Shown one piece after another: positions 1 through 11,106 of a DNA stretch of 64,000 nucleotides (position 1 is its first letter; every line of letters starts with the position of its first letter). The stretch comes from Rosa chinensis. Its lineage: Eukaryota; Streptophyta; Magnoliopsida; Rosales; Rosaceae. The stretch is from NCBI RefSeq assembly GCF_002994745.2, contig NC_037093.1, forward strand, positions 18,177,555 to 18,241,554. Reading direction: 5' to 3'. Made by a program: the position numbers and the translations under genes. The notes beneath the pieces were generated by a model. That model was not told the DNA's origin and did not search any database. It saw nothing but the letters and a program-made list of their open reading frames with translations.

Positions 1-43
1 GTATAGCCCAATAAAAAAAAAAATATATATATACTTCTGCGTC

Positions 44-900
44 GATTCTCAGCTCTCCCCTTTCTCCGGTTTCTCCCCCGTGGGCTGTGTTGCTTCCCCC
101 TTCCAGCCTTCCAGAGTTCCAGAGTTCCAGGTCGATTTGCTAGTTCCGGCAGTCCGCCAAGCCACCTCCACCGCTCCACGCCTGAGCCACCTCCTCCGCC
201 ACCGAGCCACCTGCCCACGGCCCACCTCCACGGATCCACTGCGCTTCTGCGGCAGTCGCAGTGCGACTCCTTCAAGGCTTCAATCTGAGATGATGTAGGT
301 CGACTCTCAGTCTCAGCTCTCCCCTTCTCCGGTTCTCCCCCGTGGGCTGTGGCGCAGTGGCGCTGTCCCCGTTTGCTTCCCCCTTCCAGCCTTCAAGAGT
401 TCCAGATCCCAGGTATTGGATTTTTGTTGATTGATTATCATTGCTGATGGGTTGTTGATGATGGGTAATGGGTTGATAATTGGGATTTGGGAATGTTTTG
501 GATTTTTGTTTGATTGATCAGGCTGTGATTGATTGTGTGGGATATTCCCAGATGATGTAGGTCGACTCTCAGGAGTCTCAGCTCTCCCCTTCTTCGGTTC
601 TCCCCCGTGGGCTGTGGTGCAGTGGCGCTGTCCCCATTTGCTTCCCCCTTCCAGCCTTTAAGAGTTCCAAATCCCAGGTATTGGATTTTTGTTGATTGAT
701 TATCATTGCTGATGGGTTGTTGTTGATAATTGGGAGTTGAGAATGTTTTGGATTTTTGGTTGATTGATTGTCATTGCTGTAGTGGGAATGGGTTGTTATG
801 TTGTTGAATGTTTGATAATTGATTGTCATTGCTGATGGGTAATGGGTTGTTGATGATGGGTTGATAATTGGTGGGTTGTTGATGATGGGTTGATAATTGG
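44..900 (+). repeat. tandemly repeated leader of the hAT element
   Basis: A C/T-rich block containing agctctcccc and cccccgtgggctgtg occurs three times, beginning near 50, 310 and 577. The last two units are about 262 bases apart (gatgatgtaggt at 289 and 551) and are followed by a T/G-rich stretch with many copies of gatgggttg and ttgataattggg. This sits upstream of the transposase start and probably includes the promoter, the 5' untranslated exon and an intron; ttatag at about 979-984 could be its 3' splice site. Short frames here are products of the repeat and are not called. Confidence 0.75.
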
Positions 901-996
901 GAATGGATCTCTGTATCGGGTTGTTGCTGATGGGTAATGCATTGTGTTAATTGTTATATTGAAATGTATGTATATATATTATAGGTATTGAATAAA

Positions 997-3468
997 ATGA
1001 CGGATTGCCGAAAACCCAAGCGGTACAAAAATATTCTTTCATGGTTTACAAGTGACACTCCATCAAGTGGTACTGGGAATGAAATTGGGAGTGGGAGTGG
1101 GAGTAGAAATGCGACTGAGAATTCTGTGAATGATGTTCCTATAAACACTGCTCCACCTAGTCCACTAGAAGAGTGTCGTGATGAAAGAATTGAGATAGAA
1201 GAAAATGTTGATGTTAGTTCTCTTGAGCGTGATCCAGGAATACGACTTCCAATATGCAAGTATCATTTGAATGAGCGTGACAATATTCGAAGAGCTTATG
1301 TGGTCTTAGGACCATATCAACCTCAGTTAAGCAAGTATCCACCTTCTTTTGATGGAGGTCAAGGTCGAAAATTTAATGCCAAATGGTTCAAAGATTGGCC
1401 TTGGCTTGAGTATTCCGAAGAGTTGGACAAAGCATATTGCTTCCCGTGTTTCCTCTTTGATAGTTATCCATCCCACCATCCAGCATTCACTGAGTGTGGG
1501 TTTCAAGGTTGGAAGAATGTTATGTCCAAACAGTCTGGCATTCTTGGTCACGTGGGAGGATTAAATTCCCCACATAATGCTGCCATGCATAAGTGGGAGA
1601 CACTAAGAAACCCATCTAAGCATATTGAGAGAGTGATTAGCACACAATCATCACAAGAAGTAGCAAATAACCGACTTCGACTTATTACTATTATAGAGAG
1701 TGTAAGGTTGTTAGCCCACCAAGGATGTGCTTTTAGAGGGCATGATGAATCCATTGATTCATCCAATAGTGGAAATTTCAATGCAGTAAGGAAGTCTTTT
1801 GGAAGAATGAATATAGAAGTTCAAAAAGTCTTAGAAAATGCTCCTGGAAATGCTAAGTATATTTCTCCAGAGATTCAAAGACAAATTGCCAATATTCTTG
1901 CCAACAAAGTTAGAACCAAGATTCGTGAGGAAGTGGGAGATGCCAAATTTTGTATCCTAGTTGATGAAGCGGTTGATGCATCTAATAGGGAGCAAATGGC
2001 TATCATTCTTCGATTTGTTGATTGTTATGGGTTTATTAGAGAACGGTTTTTCAAAGTTATTAGTGTTGTAGACACTTGTTCTCAAACTCTGAAAAATGAA
2101 ATATCCAAAGTGCTTGCTCAATATGATCTTCAGGTAGAAAACATGCGTGGCCAAGGATATGATGGTGCTAGCAACATGCGGGGTGAATTTAATGGTTTAC
2201 AAGCTTTGTTTCGTGAAGAGTGTCCATCTGCATATTATGTGCATTGCTTTGCTCATCGCTTACAATTGACTTTAAATGCTGCAGCTAAAGGAGTGCATGA
2301 TATTTGGGAATTTTTCTCTACTCTAAACTTCATTGTAAATTTTGTTGATTCTTCTGCAAAACGACATTCAGCACTAAAAGTTATCAGAGAAGAAGAAATT
2401 GCAGAGTTAGTGGCTGCTGGTACACTTGGTACAGGAACAGGGGCTAATCAGGCTTGCACTTTGCAACGAGCAGGGGCTACTCGTTGGGGTTCACATCTTC
2501 GATCTATATCAAGTTTGATTAAATTATTTGGAGCCACCCGAACAACTCTTGCAGAATTAGTTGCAAACGGACCAAATAAAGTACAAGGAGAAGCAAAGAG
2601 TGTAGGTAAGGCTATGGAGCGTTTTGATTTTGTGTTTTGCTTGCTTTTGATGCATGATGTCATGAGGATTACTGACTTTCTTTGTCAGTCATTGCAAAAA
2701 AAAGCCATAGACATTTTGAATGCTCTAAACTTTCTTTCAATAACAAAATCAAAACTCCAAGATATGAGGGAAGATGGTTGGGATAATTTGATTATGAGGG
2801 TTGCATCATTTTGTTGTGAGTATGATATTATTATGCCGGATATGTCTTCTCCTTACAAGAAAAGTATAAGGGCTTCTGAACAAAATATTACAAATGAGCA
2901 TTATTATCGGGTCAATATACTTAATGCTGTAATAGATTTTCAGTTGGCAGAGTTGGATAGTAGATTTCAAGATAATTCGTTGGAGCTTCTTGTTCTCAGT
3001 GCTACATTTGATCCTCGTGATAATTTTGTTTCATTCAAATCTGAAGATGTTTGCAATCTTGCTTTGAAGTTTTATTCTCAAGATTTTACATCATCTGATA
3101 TGTATGCTCTAGACATGGAGTGTGGGTATTTTCTAACAGATATTCAAAGGGATGCAAGATTTTCCAACACAAATTCTGTGTCTGATTTGTGTCGGTGGTT
3201 AGTTGAATCAAGAAAGTCTGCATTCTTTCCTATGATTTACAGGTTGATTTGCCTTGTTCTGACTCTGCCAGTTTCTACAGCAACAACAGAGAGAGCATTT
3301 TCATCTATGAACATCATAAAAAACAGACTTCGAAATAAGATGGAAGATGACTTTCTTGATGATTTGATGGTTCTCTACATTGAAAAAGACTTTGCTGATA
3401 GTATTGATAATGATTCAGTGATTACTGAATTTGAAGTTAGTGGGCCTCGGAGGGTACGATTCAGATAG
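997..3468 (+). CDS. hAT transposase, TTF-type zinc finger / DUF4371 / hAT dimerisation
   Basis: A protein of 823 residues. The open frame runs nine bases further up to a TTG, but the first ATG is at 997. Order of parts: a Ser/Gly/Asn-rich N-terminus; a TTF-type zinc finger around residues 105-200 (KWFKDWPWLEY, then CFPCFLF, then GFQGW and His residues); a DUF4371-like RNase-H-fold core; and a C-terminal hAT dimerisation segment with ATTERAFS and RLRNKMEDDFLDDLMVLYIEKD. Candidate catalytic acids are D323 (in ILVDEAVDAS), D389 (in GQGYDGASN) and E765 (in ATTERAFS), judged by position. The family resembles the ZMYM1-like plant proteins, most of which are transposases. It would act in the nucleus, cutting and joining element ends. 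No internal stop is seen, so it may be active, or host-adopted. A related deleted copy lies at 37711-39360. Confidence 0.88.
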   Translation: MTDCRKPKRYKNILSWFTSDTPSSGTGNEIGSGSGSRNATENSVNDVPINTAPPSPLEECRDERIEIEENVDVSSLERDPGIRLPICKYHLNERDNIRRAYVVLGPYQPQLSKYPPSFDGGQGRKFNAKWFKDWPWLEYSEELDKAYCFPCFLFDSYPSHHPAFTECGFQGWKNVMSKQSGILGHVGGLNSPHNAAMHKWETLRNPSKHIERVISTQSSQEVANNRLRLITIIESVRLLAHQGCAFRGHDESIDSSNSGNFNAVRKSFGRMNIEVQKVLENAPGNAKYISPEIQRQIANILANKVRTKIREEVGDAKFCILVDEAVDASNREQMAIILRFVDCYGFIRERFFKVISVVDTCSQTLKNEISKVLAQYDLQVENMRGQGYDGASNMRGEFNGLQALFREECPSAYYVHCFAHRLQLTLNAAAKGVHDIWEFFSTLNFIVNFVDSSAKRHSALKVIREEEIAELVAAGTLGTGTGANQACTLQRAGATRWGSHLRSISSLIKLFGATRTTLAELVANGPNKVQGEAKSVGKAMERFDFVFCLLLMHDVMRITDFLCQSLQKKAIDILNALNFLSITKSKLQDMREDGWDNLIMRVASFCCEYDIIMPDMSSPYKKSIRASEQNITNEHYYRVNILNAVIDFQLAELDSRFQDNSLELLVLSATFDPRDNFVSFKSEDVCNLALKFYSQDFTSSDMYALDMECGYFLTDIQRDARFSNTNSVSDLCRWLVESRKSAFFPMIYRLICLVLTLPVSTATTERAFSSMNIIKNRLRNKMEDDFLDDLMVLYIEKDFADSIDNDSVITEFEVSGPRRVRFR

Positions 3469-3668
3469 ATTTATGTTTGTAATTTTTAATTTACGGGGTT
3501 TTGGTTTTATGTCCCCCCCATTGTATGTTTTAAATAATAAAGGCGTGAGGATGAGCCTCCCACTGGGTTCCAAACCTCAAAAAAAAAAAAGAGTTATTCG
3601 CAAAATTTTTGTATGTATAAAATTAGCCCAACCCTTCTGTCATTCCTGGCTACGCCCCTGGACATATA

Positions 3669-4973
3669 CACACATACAATTGAAAACTCTAACTTCAAAT
3701 ATCTAGCTGTACGTGGAATTGAAAATCTTAATCACGAATTATACACACCTTAACCATAAAAGTTTCCATGCATGGAATTAAAAACGTTATTAACCAGATT
3801 GCTAGATTATAAGATGTCGACGAAGTGCATCCTCCTTTTCGCATGTAGGGCGGTTGGGAATCTTCATTGATCAAGGAACTACCGACAAACTATCGGTGTG
3901 ATACTGTGACCTAACCATTGAATTAGTACGTTAAGATTAGACTTGTGTATTCTCAAATCAGATGGACAAATTAAAAAGAGCAGTAGAGAAGAAGAATATT
4001 TCTGGTCCAACTGAAAGTCCATGTTATACCACAATCAAATGCACGATCAAAATCAATTAAGATACAAGAATAATCCACGATTACCTAACAGAATGCGATC
4101 GCCGAATGCAGAACGTTCCGACTTTTGTCAAAATTAATCTGCCCAAAACGAGGTTGCTTGGAAGTGTCATTTAAAAAAAAAGTAAACAAAATTATTGGGT
4201 CATTTAAAAATGTTAATAAACAGAACTAATGAGTTATTAAAAACAAAGAAGAAAAGCTAACAATCGGTTGTTTAACATGGGAAGAAAATAAAAATTAATT
4301 TAGTCATTTAATAGGTTATTTTAAACAAATTGTAAAAATTCTATATTTACTATTCATATGGCTAAGGATTTTACAGTCATGCTTATTCCCCATATAAACA
4401 AGCGCCTTTAGCTTAGGACAAGACTATCTGGACAAAAATTTTGAACCCGCCACTGATCATTGGTCGTATAATTCACACAATGAACTAATGCTCTAACTTC
4501 AAAGCTGCATGTAATACTCAAAAATACTATAAAGATTAATTGCAATATGTTATACAAAGTTATTTCTACCCAAAAGAAATCAAAGATGAAGATTAAGTAA
4601 TATCCGGACGTACACGTTTCAAGAAAATATTGTACAGCTAGCTAGCACTAGGTACTGTTTCGATTTCTTTGACCACTGCCGGAAAACGAGTTATTATGAA
4701 TGTACTTGTTCTAGAATCAAAAGTAATGACCATTTCCACATTTATCTACTAGAAAAAAAGAAATGAATTCCATCACCAACACAAGAAAAAGTAAATATAA
4801 AATCCATAATGGAATATAAAGCAGCTAAGGCTAGCCGACTGAGAAATTCCCGGGCTAGGTACGTAGCATTCCTACTGAGAAATTCGATTTGCATTTACAA
4901 AGTACAAACCCTGAACTGAATTATTTTATTAATTTTCAAACCAAAACAAAACAACATATCACAAGCTCACTAC
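3669..4973. other. intergenic, upstream of the GLOX-like gene
   Basis: AT-rich and without a convincing gene. At 4443-4455 the sequence ends in cccgccactg, which in reverse complement begins CAGTGGCGGG like a hAT terminus, but I could not find its partner end. The last few hundred bases should hold the promoter of the gene at 5093. Confidence 0.5.
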
Positions 4974-4981
4974 TATATAAA
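4974..4981 (+). promoter_or_regulatory. TATA box of the GLOX-like gene
   Basis: tatataaa lies 112 bases before the ATG at 5093, leaving room for a leader of roughly 80 bases beginning near the CA-rich stretch after 4998. Position and sequence fit a plant core promoter; no transcript data are available. Confidence 0.6.
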
Positions 4982-5092
4982 GGCGGCGATCTCAGATACA
5001 CTCACAGCAAATCGCAGCAGCAAGCGATTTCCAGATAGACCAATTATTCTAAGACCAAAACACGAACAAGCCAAGTAGAGAATCAAATCGAC

Positions 5093-6736
5093 ATGAAGAA
5101 GTGCCCAACTCTACCCCATCTCATTGTTTCATGCCTCTTCATATCCACTTTTCTCTTCTCCCTGACCCACGCCGGCGGCGGCAAATGGGAGCTGCTTCTG
5201 AAAAGCGTCGGCATTTCCGCCATGCATATGCAGCTTCTCCACAACGACCGCGTCGTCATGTTCGACCGCACCAACTTCGGAAAATCCAACCTCTCCCTCC
5301 CCGACGGCGTCTGCCGCAACAACCCCAACGACACGGCGCTTAAAGTCGACTGCACGGCTCACTCGGCAGAGTACGACGTGGCGTCTAACAAAATTCGTCC
5401 CCTGTTCGTGTACTCGGACACGTGGTGCTCCTCGGGATCAGTAAACCCCAGCGGAAGTCTGGTCCAGACGGGAGGTTTCAACGACGGAGAGAGAAGGGTT
5501 AGGGTTTTTGATCCGTGTCCTACTTGTGACTGGAAAGAGATCGAGTTCGGGTTAGTCAACCGGAGATGGTACGCCACCAATCATATTCTGCCAGATGGAA
5601 AGCAGATAATCATCGGCGGACGGCGGCAGTTCAACTACGAGTTTTACCCCAAAAGTGAAGGCACAATGAACGCTCACAGTTTGCCTTTTCTTGTCGAGAC
5701 AAGTGACGGCAATGCCATAGAGAACAATCTCTACCCCTTTGTTTTTCTCAACGTTGACGGCAATCTTTTCATCTTCGCCAACAATAGAGCTATATTATTC
5801 GATTATGTTGCCGGTAAAATCGTGAAGACGTACCCAACAATACCCGGTGGAGACCCGAGGTCGTATCCGAGCACCGGTTCAGCGGTGATGTTACCTCTCA
5901 TGAGTTCAAAAGGTCAAGCTGTGGCAGCTGAGGTTTTAGTCTGCGGTGGAGCTCCCAAAGGCTCTTATGTTAGTGCCCAAGGGGGAACCTTCGTGGAAGC
6001 ATTGAAGACATGCGCTCGGATCAAAATAACCGACCCGAACCCGCAGTGGCTTGTGGAAGACATGCCTCTAGCTAGAGTCATGGGTGACATGACGTTGCTT
6101 CCCAACGGTGACGTTTTAATTATCAACGGTGCCGGACTAGGTGCCGCAGGGTGGGAGATCGGGCGGAACCCTGTACTCAACCCGGTTGTTTACAAGCCCG
6201 ACAATGCGGTGGGGTCACGCTTCGAGCAACAAAACCCTAGTACCATACCACGCATGTACCACTCCACTGCAGTACTGCTACGTGATGGAAGGGTACTTGT
6301 TGGAGGCAGTAATCCTCATAATCGTTACGAGTTCTCAAACGTGCTCTTCCCAACTGAACTTGCCTTAGAAGCATTCTCTCCTAATTACTTGGACTCGCAA
6401 TTCGCAAGTATACGTCCGAGCATCTTATCACCTCGATCACAAGCTAAGGTTGGTTATGGAAAGAAGCTAGCCATTCAATTTTCGATAACGGGGAAAATGG
6501 CACTCAACTCGGTGTCTGTTACTATGGTGTCACCTTCATTTACTACGCATTCGTTCTCGATGAACCATAGGCTAGTGGTTCTTGCTTCCGAAAATGTTAG
6601 AGCACTGGGGAACTTGAAGTTTGAAGTTCAGGTTACGACTCCGGCTTCCGGTAATCTTGCACCTTCCGGATATTATCTTGTATATGTGATTCATCAGCAG
6701 ATTCCAAGTGCGGGCATTTGGGTCAAAATTCAGTAA
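5093..6736 (+). CDS. aldehyde (glyoxal/galactose-type) oxidase, GLOX-like, secreted
   Basis: A single uninterrupted frame of 547 residues. An N-terminal signal peptide (about residues 1-27, hydrophobic core LIVSCLFISTFLFSL) points to the apoplast or cell wall. A Kelch-like beta-propeller (glyoxal oxidase N-terminal domain) follows, then a C-terminal immunoglobulin-like DUF1929 domain from about 435. By alignment with galactose oxidase, all copper-radical residues are present: Cys112 (WCSSGS) and Tyr160 (RRWYATNHILPDG) for the thioether-linked radical, Tyr389-His390 (RMYHSTA) and His486 (TTHSFSM) as copper ligands. Such enzymes oxidise small aldehydes or primary alcohols with O2, releasing H2O2; plant relatives act in pollen, wall modification or defence. 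The substrate here cannot be read. The length is typical and the start is supported by the signal peptide and upstream TATA box. Confidence 0.92.
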   Translation: MKKCPTLPHLIVSCLFISTFLFSLTHAGGGKWELLLKSVGISAMHMQLLHNDRVVMFDRTNFGKSNLSLPDGVCRNNPNDTALKVDCTAHSAEYDVASNKIRPLFVYSDTWCSSGSVNPSGSLVQTGGFNDGERRVRVFDPCPTCDWKEIEFGLVNRRWYATNHILPDGKQIIIGGRRQFNYEFYPKSEGTMNAHSLPFLVETSDGNAIENNLYPFVFLNVDGNLFIFANNRAILFDYVAGKIVKTYPTIPGGDPRSYPSTGSAVMLPLMSSKGQAVAAEVLVCGGAPKGSYVSAQGGTFVEALKTCARIKITDPNPQWLVEDMPLARVMGDMTLLPNGDVLIINGAGLGAAGWEIGRNPVLNPVVYKPDNAVGSRFEQQNPSTIPRMYHSTAVLLRDGRVLVGGSNPHNRYEFSNVLFPTELALEAFSPNYLDSQFASIRPSILSPRSQAKVGYGKKLAIQFSITGKMALNSVSVTMVSPSFTTHSFSMNHRLVVLASENVRALGNLKFEVQVTTPASGNLAPSGYYLVYVIHQQIPSAGIWVKIQ

Positions 6737-9700
6737 TATAGGTATAGGTACAGTTGCTTTCTCAATTTTCGTTTTTGCATCTTTTACATAAATTATTCTT
6801 ACAGTATTTAGAAGTTGTAATTTACTGTAAACGGGATATGATGAGTAGTCAATATCGCATTACGCCTGGTTATGACAATTGGGCATCCCCATTTTAACCA
6901 TCTGATGATCCCTACTTTTCAAATAAAAAAAATAAAAAAGTTGTAATTTACTGTATCATGGAAATTGTATACATCACGTGAAGTTGAATAAACTGAATGA
7001 AGTCAGTAGGATTAATTCGTTTCCTTCACACTTATCAATAATTTCATGATCGATTTAGATCAAACCTATGTATACACGTCCTAATAACTTGAATGATTAC
7101 GTGAGGTTTTTACATAATGCATGCGAGTTTTACGAATATCGATTAATACTTTCGATTTTGGCAAGAGCGAAACACACATCAAATTCAAATTTGATTTGGA
7201 AAATTCATAATATGAGTATCGAAAATATAAACTAAAAAGCTTACACTCGTAGAACATGTAAGCATAGTAAAAAGAACTACAATATAAGAGGTTGCTACTT
7301 TTTTTCTTTTCTTTTTTTTTGGTCGGAACAAAACTTTAATTAAACGCTAGAATTTGTTACATCCATAGCTAAGGCCAGAGCGACCCCATCAGGGGATTAT
7401 CAAGCCAGCCACATTCCCTATTACAATCAACTGCAAGAGTAGCTAGTAGATGAGCTACTACATTATTTCTACGAGGGATATAAGAGAATCGTACCCCTTC
7501 AAACTCAGATGCCAATCACAAAATCAGTATTAGTTATTGTTGTTAGTTTACCTATGCTTCTCTTTTACCATCAATAGTAACTGGTGTTGTCGTTGTTACG
7601 TAAGCTTAAAGACGATCAATCAAAATCCTTGACATAAGATTTGTATTCTTTGACCTCATTAATTATAGAACTTAAAAAAGAAAATCTCATGTCCAAGGAA
7701 GCTTCGAGGATGGCGATATATATTTTCATTTTGACCAGGTTCATGCATTTTACTTTTACTTTTCGGTAATTCCTTTTTTTTTTCTTTTTCTCATTGAATA
7801 TTTCATTAGTCATGAATAAGTGGCTCACTGTCAAAACAATGTATTATATTTGTTAGATATTTTTGCCATCTTAGTATATTATATTTGTTAGAAAGATCAA
7901 AGATAAGGACTGCAATAGGCCAATAGTAGCCACGTTCTCTCCCAGAGAATGTAATACTGGGTTTTGGGTTTTGTTGATGTGTTGTTGGATATCTGAACTA
8001 TAAGAGTTCAATGAAAAAGATAAATTGAATGCTGTGATTAATGAATATTTTCAGATATTCTCTCAATCTCTTGTATTATTTACTGTTATGATATTTAATG
8101 AATATTGAATTTTTATTTTTTGTTTATTTTTTTTATGTACCCACATTATCCATTACTGTATAGCTTTAACTTTGAAATTTAGATAAAAGCTTCAGATTAG
8201 GGGTCAAGCTGTTTGGCTGAATCATGCACTGAAGAAAATGGACCTTTACTTTTGGTATGATCTTGAAACTTTTCTAGTGTGTGTTGTAAACCTTGACTGA
8301 TTTTGATATTGCTGCATGTGTTGAATTGTAGTAACTCAATAAGTGGACCTTTGCTTTTTGTTATCATATACTGATTCCATACTACATGCCAAATTAGTTA
8401 GCTTCACAAAAAATCATTGTCCATACTCAACAGTTATTCACAAGTGCCATCAATCATAATGTGCAAGATTCACATGTAAGGACAGATTATACAATCAACT
8501 GGTCCTTTTTTTTTTTCCGGCCATGCCTAACCCTGACCCTAATCTCAACCTTTTTCTAACTAAATTTCAAAACTTTAAGCTAAACCAGATTGATAAAACT
8601 CTGTCAATTGATCCCACATGACCCCAAAATTCAACCAATTGTCTAAGCTCAAATTCACAAAGAACCCTGAAATTAAAACTCATCAGAATAAATAATCTAT
8701 ACTTCATCTTCGCAGTCAACAGCTGATGTCAGCGTTGATCCCCAAAGGCGCAACCGGGCATTGTTCGTCGTCATCATCGAGAGAGACTAAAACATTATTT
8801 TTGCATCTTGGGTCAGAACTGACAAGAACAAAAACATTAATGTCCTAAATTTTTAACTTTTTCTTTTTTCAAAAAAGCAAAAATTAAAAATAGGAGTCGA
8901 AAAGAAATTGAGCCTTTCCTTATCGATTTGCTAGGGAACTTTCACCCAGAAGAAAAAGGAAAGAGGAGAGACGCTTCTACTGACATCATCACCCAACGGT
9001 CAAAAAATCGACTTTCCTTATCTGCTAGGAAATTACCCTAATTGCCTTTATGTACCTAGTCCCTCTGTTTTTAGCCTAAAGGATCAAACTCTGTCCACAA
9101 GTTAGAAAGAGAAACCCTCAACATTTTCCTATTCTGTCTTTCATCTCATTGATCTATATAAATTCAATTCACCTGCATTGATTATTTCAATAATGTTAGG
9201 GAGGTTACTCCAGATGTAGAACGGATGGCAACTAGGATTACAGAGCAGTTTGATCGTGAAAATGGCAAAACAGGAACGACACTGCATATTTGGTGTTTAG
9301 TGTCAGAATGCTATACATTTTCGAGAAGGGAACGACGCCCGGAGTCAAACACATCACTTCAACACGACGTATGGGTTTTTTCAGGCTTCTGAGGTCGTTT
9401 CGGGCCTCAAAATTGCATTTTACTATTTTTCCAGCAATTTAGGTTTTCTAGTTAGTTTCAGATTTGTTTTGATTTAATCCGTGAGCTTTTAGACTTGATT
9501 ATTAGTTGCCCTAAGGTTTGTTTTCTAGTATTTAAGTAACCTTAAATGGCTGCAGACTGCTATATATCTTTCATATTAGTATAAGTATAAAACTTGAGAG
9601 TTTTTTCATCTCTAGTGGATTCCAGTTCTATCAATTTCTAGGATTTATAGGTTGTAAACCCCGTCACTTCCAACTTCCAACTGCTTGAACTCCTCTCTTT

Positions 9701-9739
9701 TCACTCATCTTTCAGCCAAATTTTTTTTTTATTTTTATA
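6737..9739. other. long intergenic region, no gene seen
   Basis: Mostly AT-rich. It holds an L1 tail at 7305-7515 (listed separately) and several homopolymer runs. The last 700 bases, with pyrimidine-rich stretches and tatataaattcaattc near 9154, probably contain the promoter and leader of the NAC gene. I see no other frame with family features. Confidence 0.5.
7305..7515 (-). mobile_element. 3' end fragment of an L1-type LINE
   Basis: Read on the minus strand this gives the end of a plant L1 RNase H domain, with FSYIPRRNNVVAHLLATLA. This matches the usual final RNase H motif in which an Arg-x-x-Asn stretch is followed by VAHxLA. A short 3' untranslated piece and a poly-A tail follow (the T-run at about 7300-7320 on the + strand). 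The remainder of the LINE is absent, which fits the usual 5' truncation. Confidence 0.65.
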
Positions 9740-9902
9740 ATGGCTCTCATCTATCAAATCATGACTTTGGAGGAACTTGATGGGGGTGTTGTGAACTCAT
9801 TCCACCCTACCGATGCTGAGTTGGTGGGTAACTATCTCTACAACAAGCTCTTCATGGCCTCAATAATCAATATATCTCAGACAATCAGACATTCCCTGAG
9901 AT

Positions 9903-9950
<48 letters not shown>

Positions 9951-11106
9951 CCGCCTTGGGAGATATGGAGAATTGTCAGCCATTCAAGTTTTCACACCAG
10001 GATTTTATCTATTTCTTCTCCCGGGCCACAAAGGTGAACCCCAAAGGTTCACGCAATATTCGTACAGTTGGCTGTGATGGGGCACATGGAGGGAGACCAA
10101 AGCTGCGAAGCCACTGTCAGTGGAATGGAAGAGCCTTTTGGGAAAGTAAGAAAGTTTCGATACGAGCGAACAAAGACAAAGGCTTTGAGCACCATGCTGC
10201 TTGGTTAATGGATGAGTTTACCATTAATCAAGCACCAGACTTGGCTTTGTGCTTACTCAAAATTAATGATGAAGGAGGAGTAGAAAGAAAAGGGAGGAAA
10301 TTTTTTGATGACAGTTATGAGAAGAATGACAGAAACAAGTCTTTCAAAAACCAAAAACCTGAACTGAGAAAAGATCAAAACATTTTCATCTGTGAGCAAC
10401 AGAAAGGCAGTGCCTTCTTTACTAGTACTAGTACACAACAATTGTCCTCTTCCTCTCATTATGAAGATGAAGATCAGGTGGTTCAGGTTCACTATGATGA
10501 TCAGATGGTTCAGGTTCGTCACGATGATCAGGTGGTTCATCAGTTCATGAGCACCTCCTCCCACAATGTGGTGATTATGACCAAGTGTTTCAGGTTCATC
10601 ATGATAATGAGGTGGTTCTGGAGAACAATCAGCAGCTCTTCTTTAGGGATGATGATTGTATGGATGAGAATCTGATGTTCTTTCCCACCATCTTGTTTGA
10701 TGATAACGATCACATGTTCAATGCTGATCAGCTTATGGATTTTGTGGCTCAATGGTTAGCTAGTGATGAGGAACAACAGCAAAATCAACAAGAGCAACAA
10801 CAACTAGTGCCGCAACAGCAATTGCAACTTAACAAGAGATGTCAAGAGGAGGAGCAACTACAACAACATGAGCAGCAGCAACAGCTTCTCATTGATAATG
10901 GTCTGACGATTTATGGTCAACATGACTTTGATATTCCAGTTGATACCCCATACTTACAGTCAAATGAATTTAAAGGACTCTACACTGATGAAGATCAGGC
11001 GACCGCACTGCAGTGGTGGGACAGAGTGATGATCAAAATTAGCATTCTGACATCTTGTAGTTTCTTTTTTATTCCTAGCTGTAGATTTTTTTTTTTTTGG
11101 TTCTGA
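9740..11106 (+). pseudogene. NAC-domain transcription factor, frameshifted
   Basis: Pieces of a NAC domain occur in order but in different frames. Subdomain A is VNSFHPTDAELVGNYLYNKLF (from about 9795). Next comes FPEIDIY (about 9892, second frame), then LPPWEIW (9948, third frame), then FIYFFSRATKVNPKGSRNIRTVG and AAWLMDEFTI back in the first frame. Near 10550 the frame shifts again, leading to QVFQVHHDNEVVLENN and an acidic, Gln-rich tail like a NAC activation region. Three or more frameshifts, one across an (AT)22 tract, make a functional full-length protein unlikely. NAC proteins bind DNA as dimers in the nucleus. Sequence error or an unusual splice pattern could account for some of the breaks. 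The hydrophobic C-terminal residues come from a T-rich run and are not a credible membrane anchor. Confidence 0.75.
9905..9948. repeat. (AT)22 microsatellite inside the NAC domain
   Basis: Forty-four bases of uninterrupted AT dinucleotide replace a few codons between the FPEIDIY and PWEIW segments of the NAC domain. Changes in copy number would change the reading frame downstream. Confidence 0.9.

Larger units (their letters stand above)
1..3660 (+). mobile_element. hAT DNA transposon, left end outside window
   Basis: The right end is readable. The last 13 bases before 3661 are, in reverse complement, CAGGGGCGTAGCC, a typical plant hAT terminal inverted repeat, and the next 8 bases (3661-3668, gacatata) would be the target-site duplication. 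The left terminus and matching duplication are not seen; the window probably begins just inside the element, since its first bases (tagcccaata) resemble subterminal sequence of such elements. The interior holds a repeated leader (1-900) and one long transposase frame (997-3468). Because that frame is open, the element may be autonomous. The family assignment rests on the transposase and the end sequence; the left boundary is inferred. Confidence 0.8.

Noticed and set aside
10585..11106. Membrane-anchored NAC, from the hydrophobic C-terminus
   Set aside because: The hydrophobic residues come from a T-run next to the stop; the upstream frame is already broken several times.
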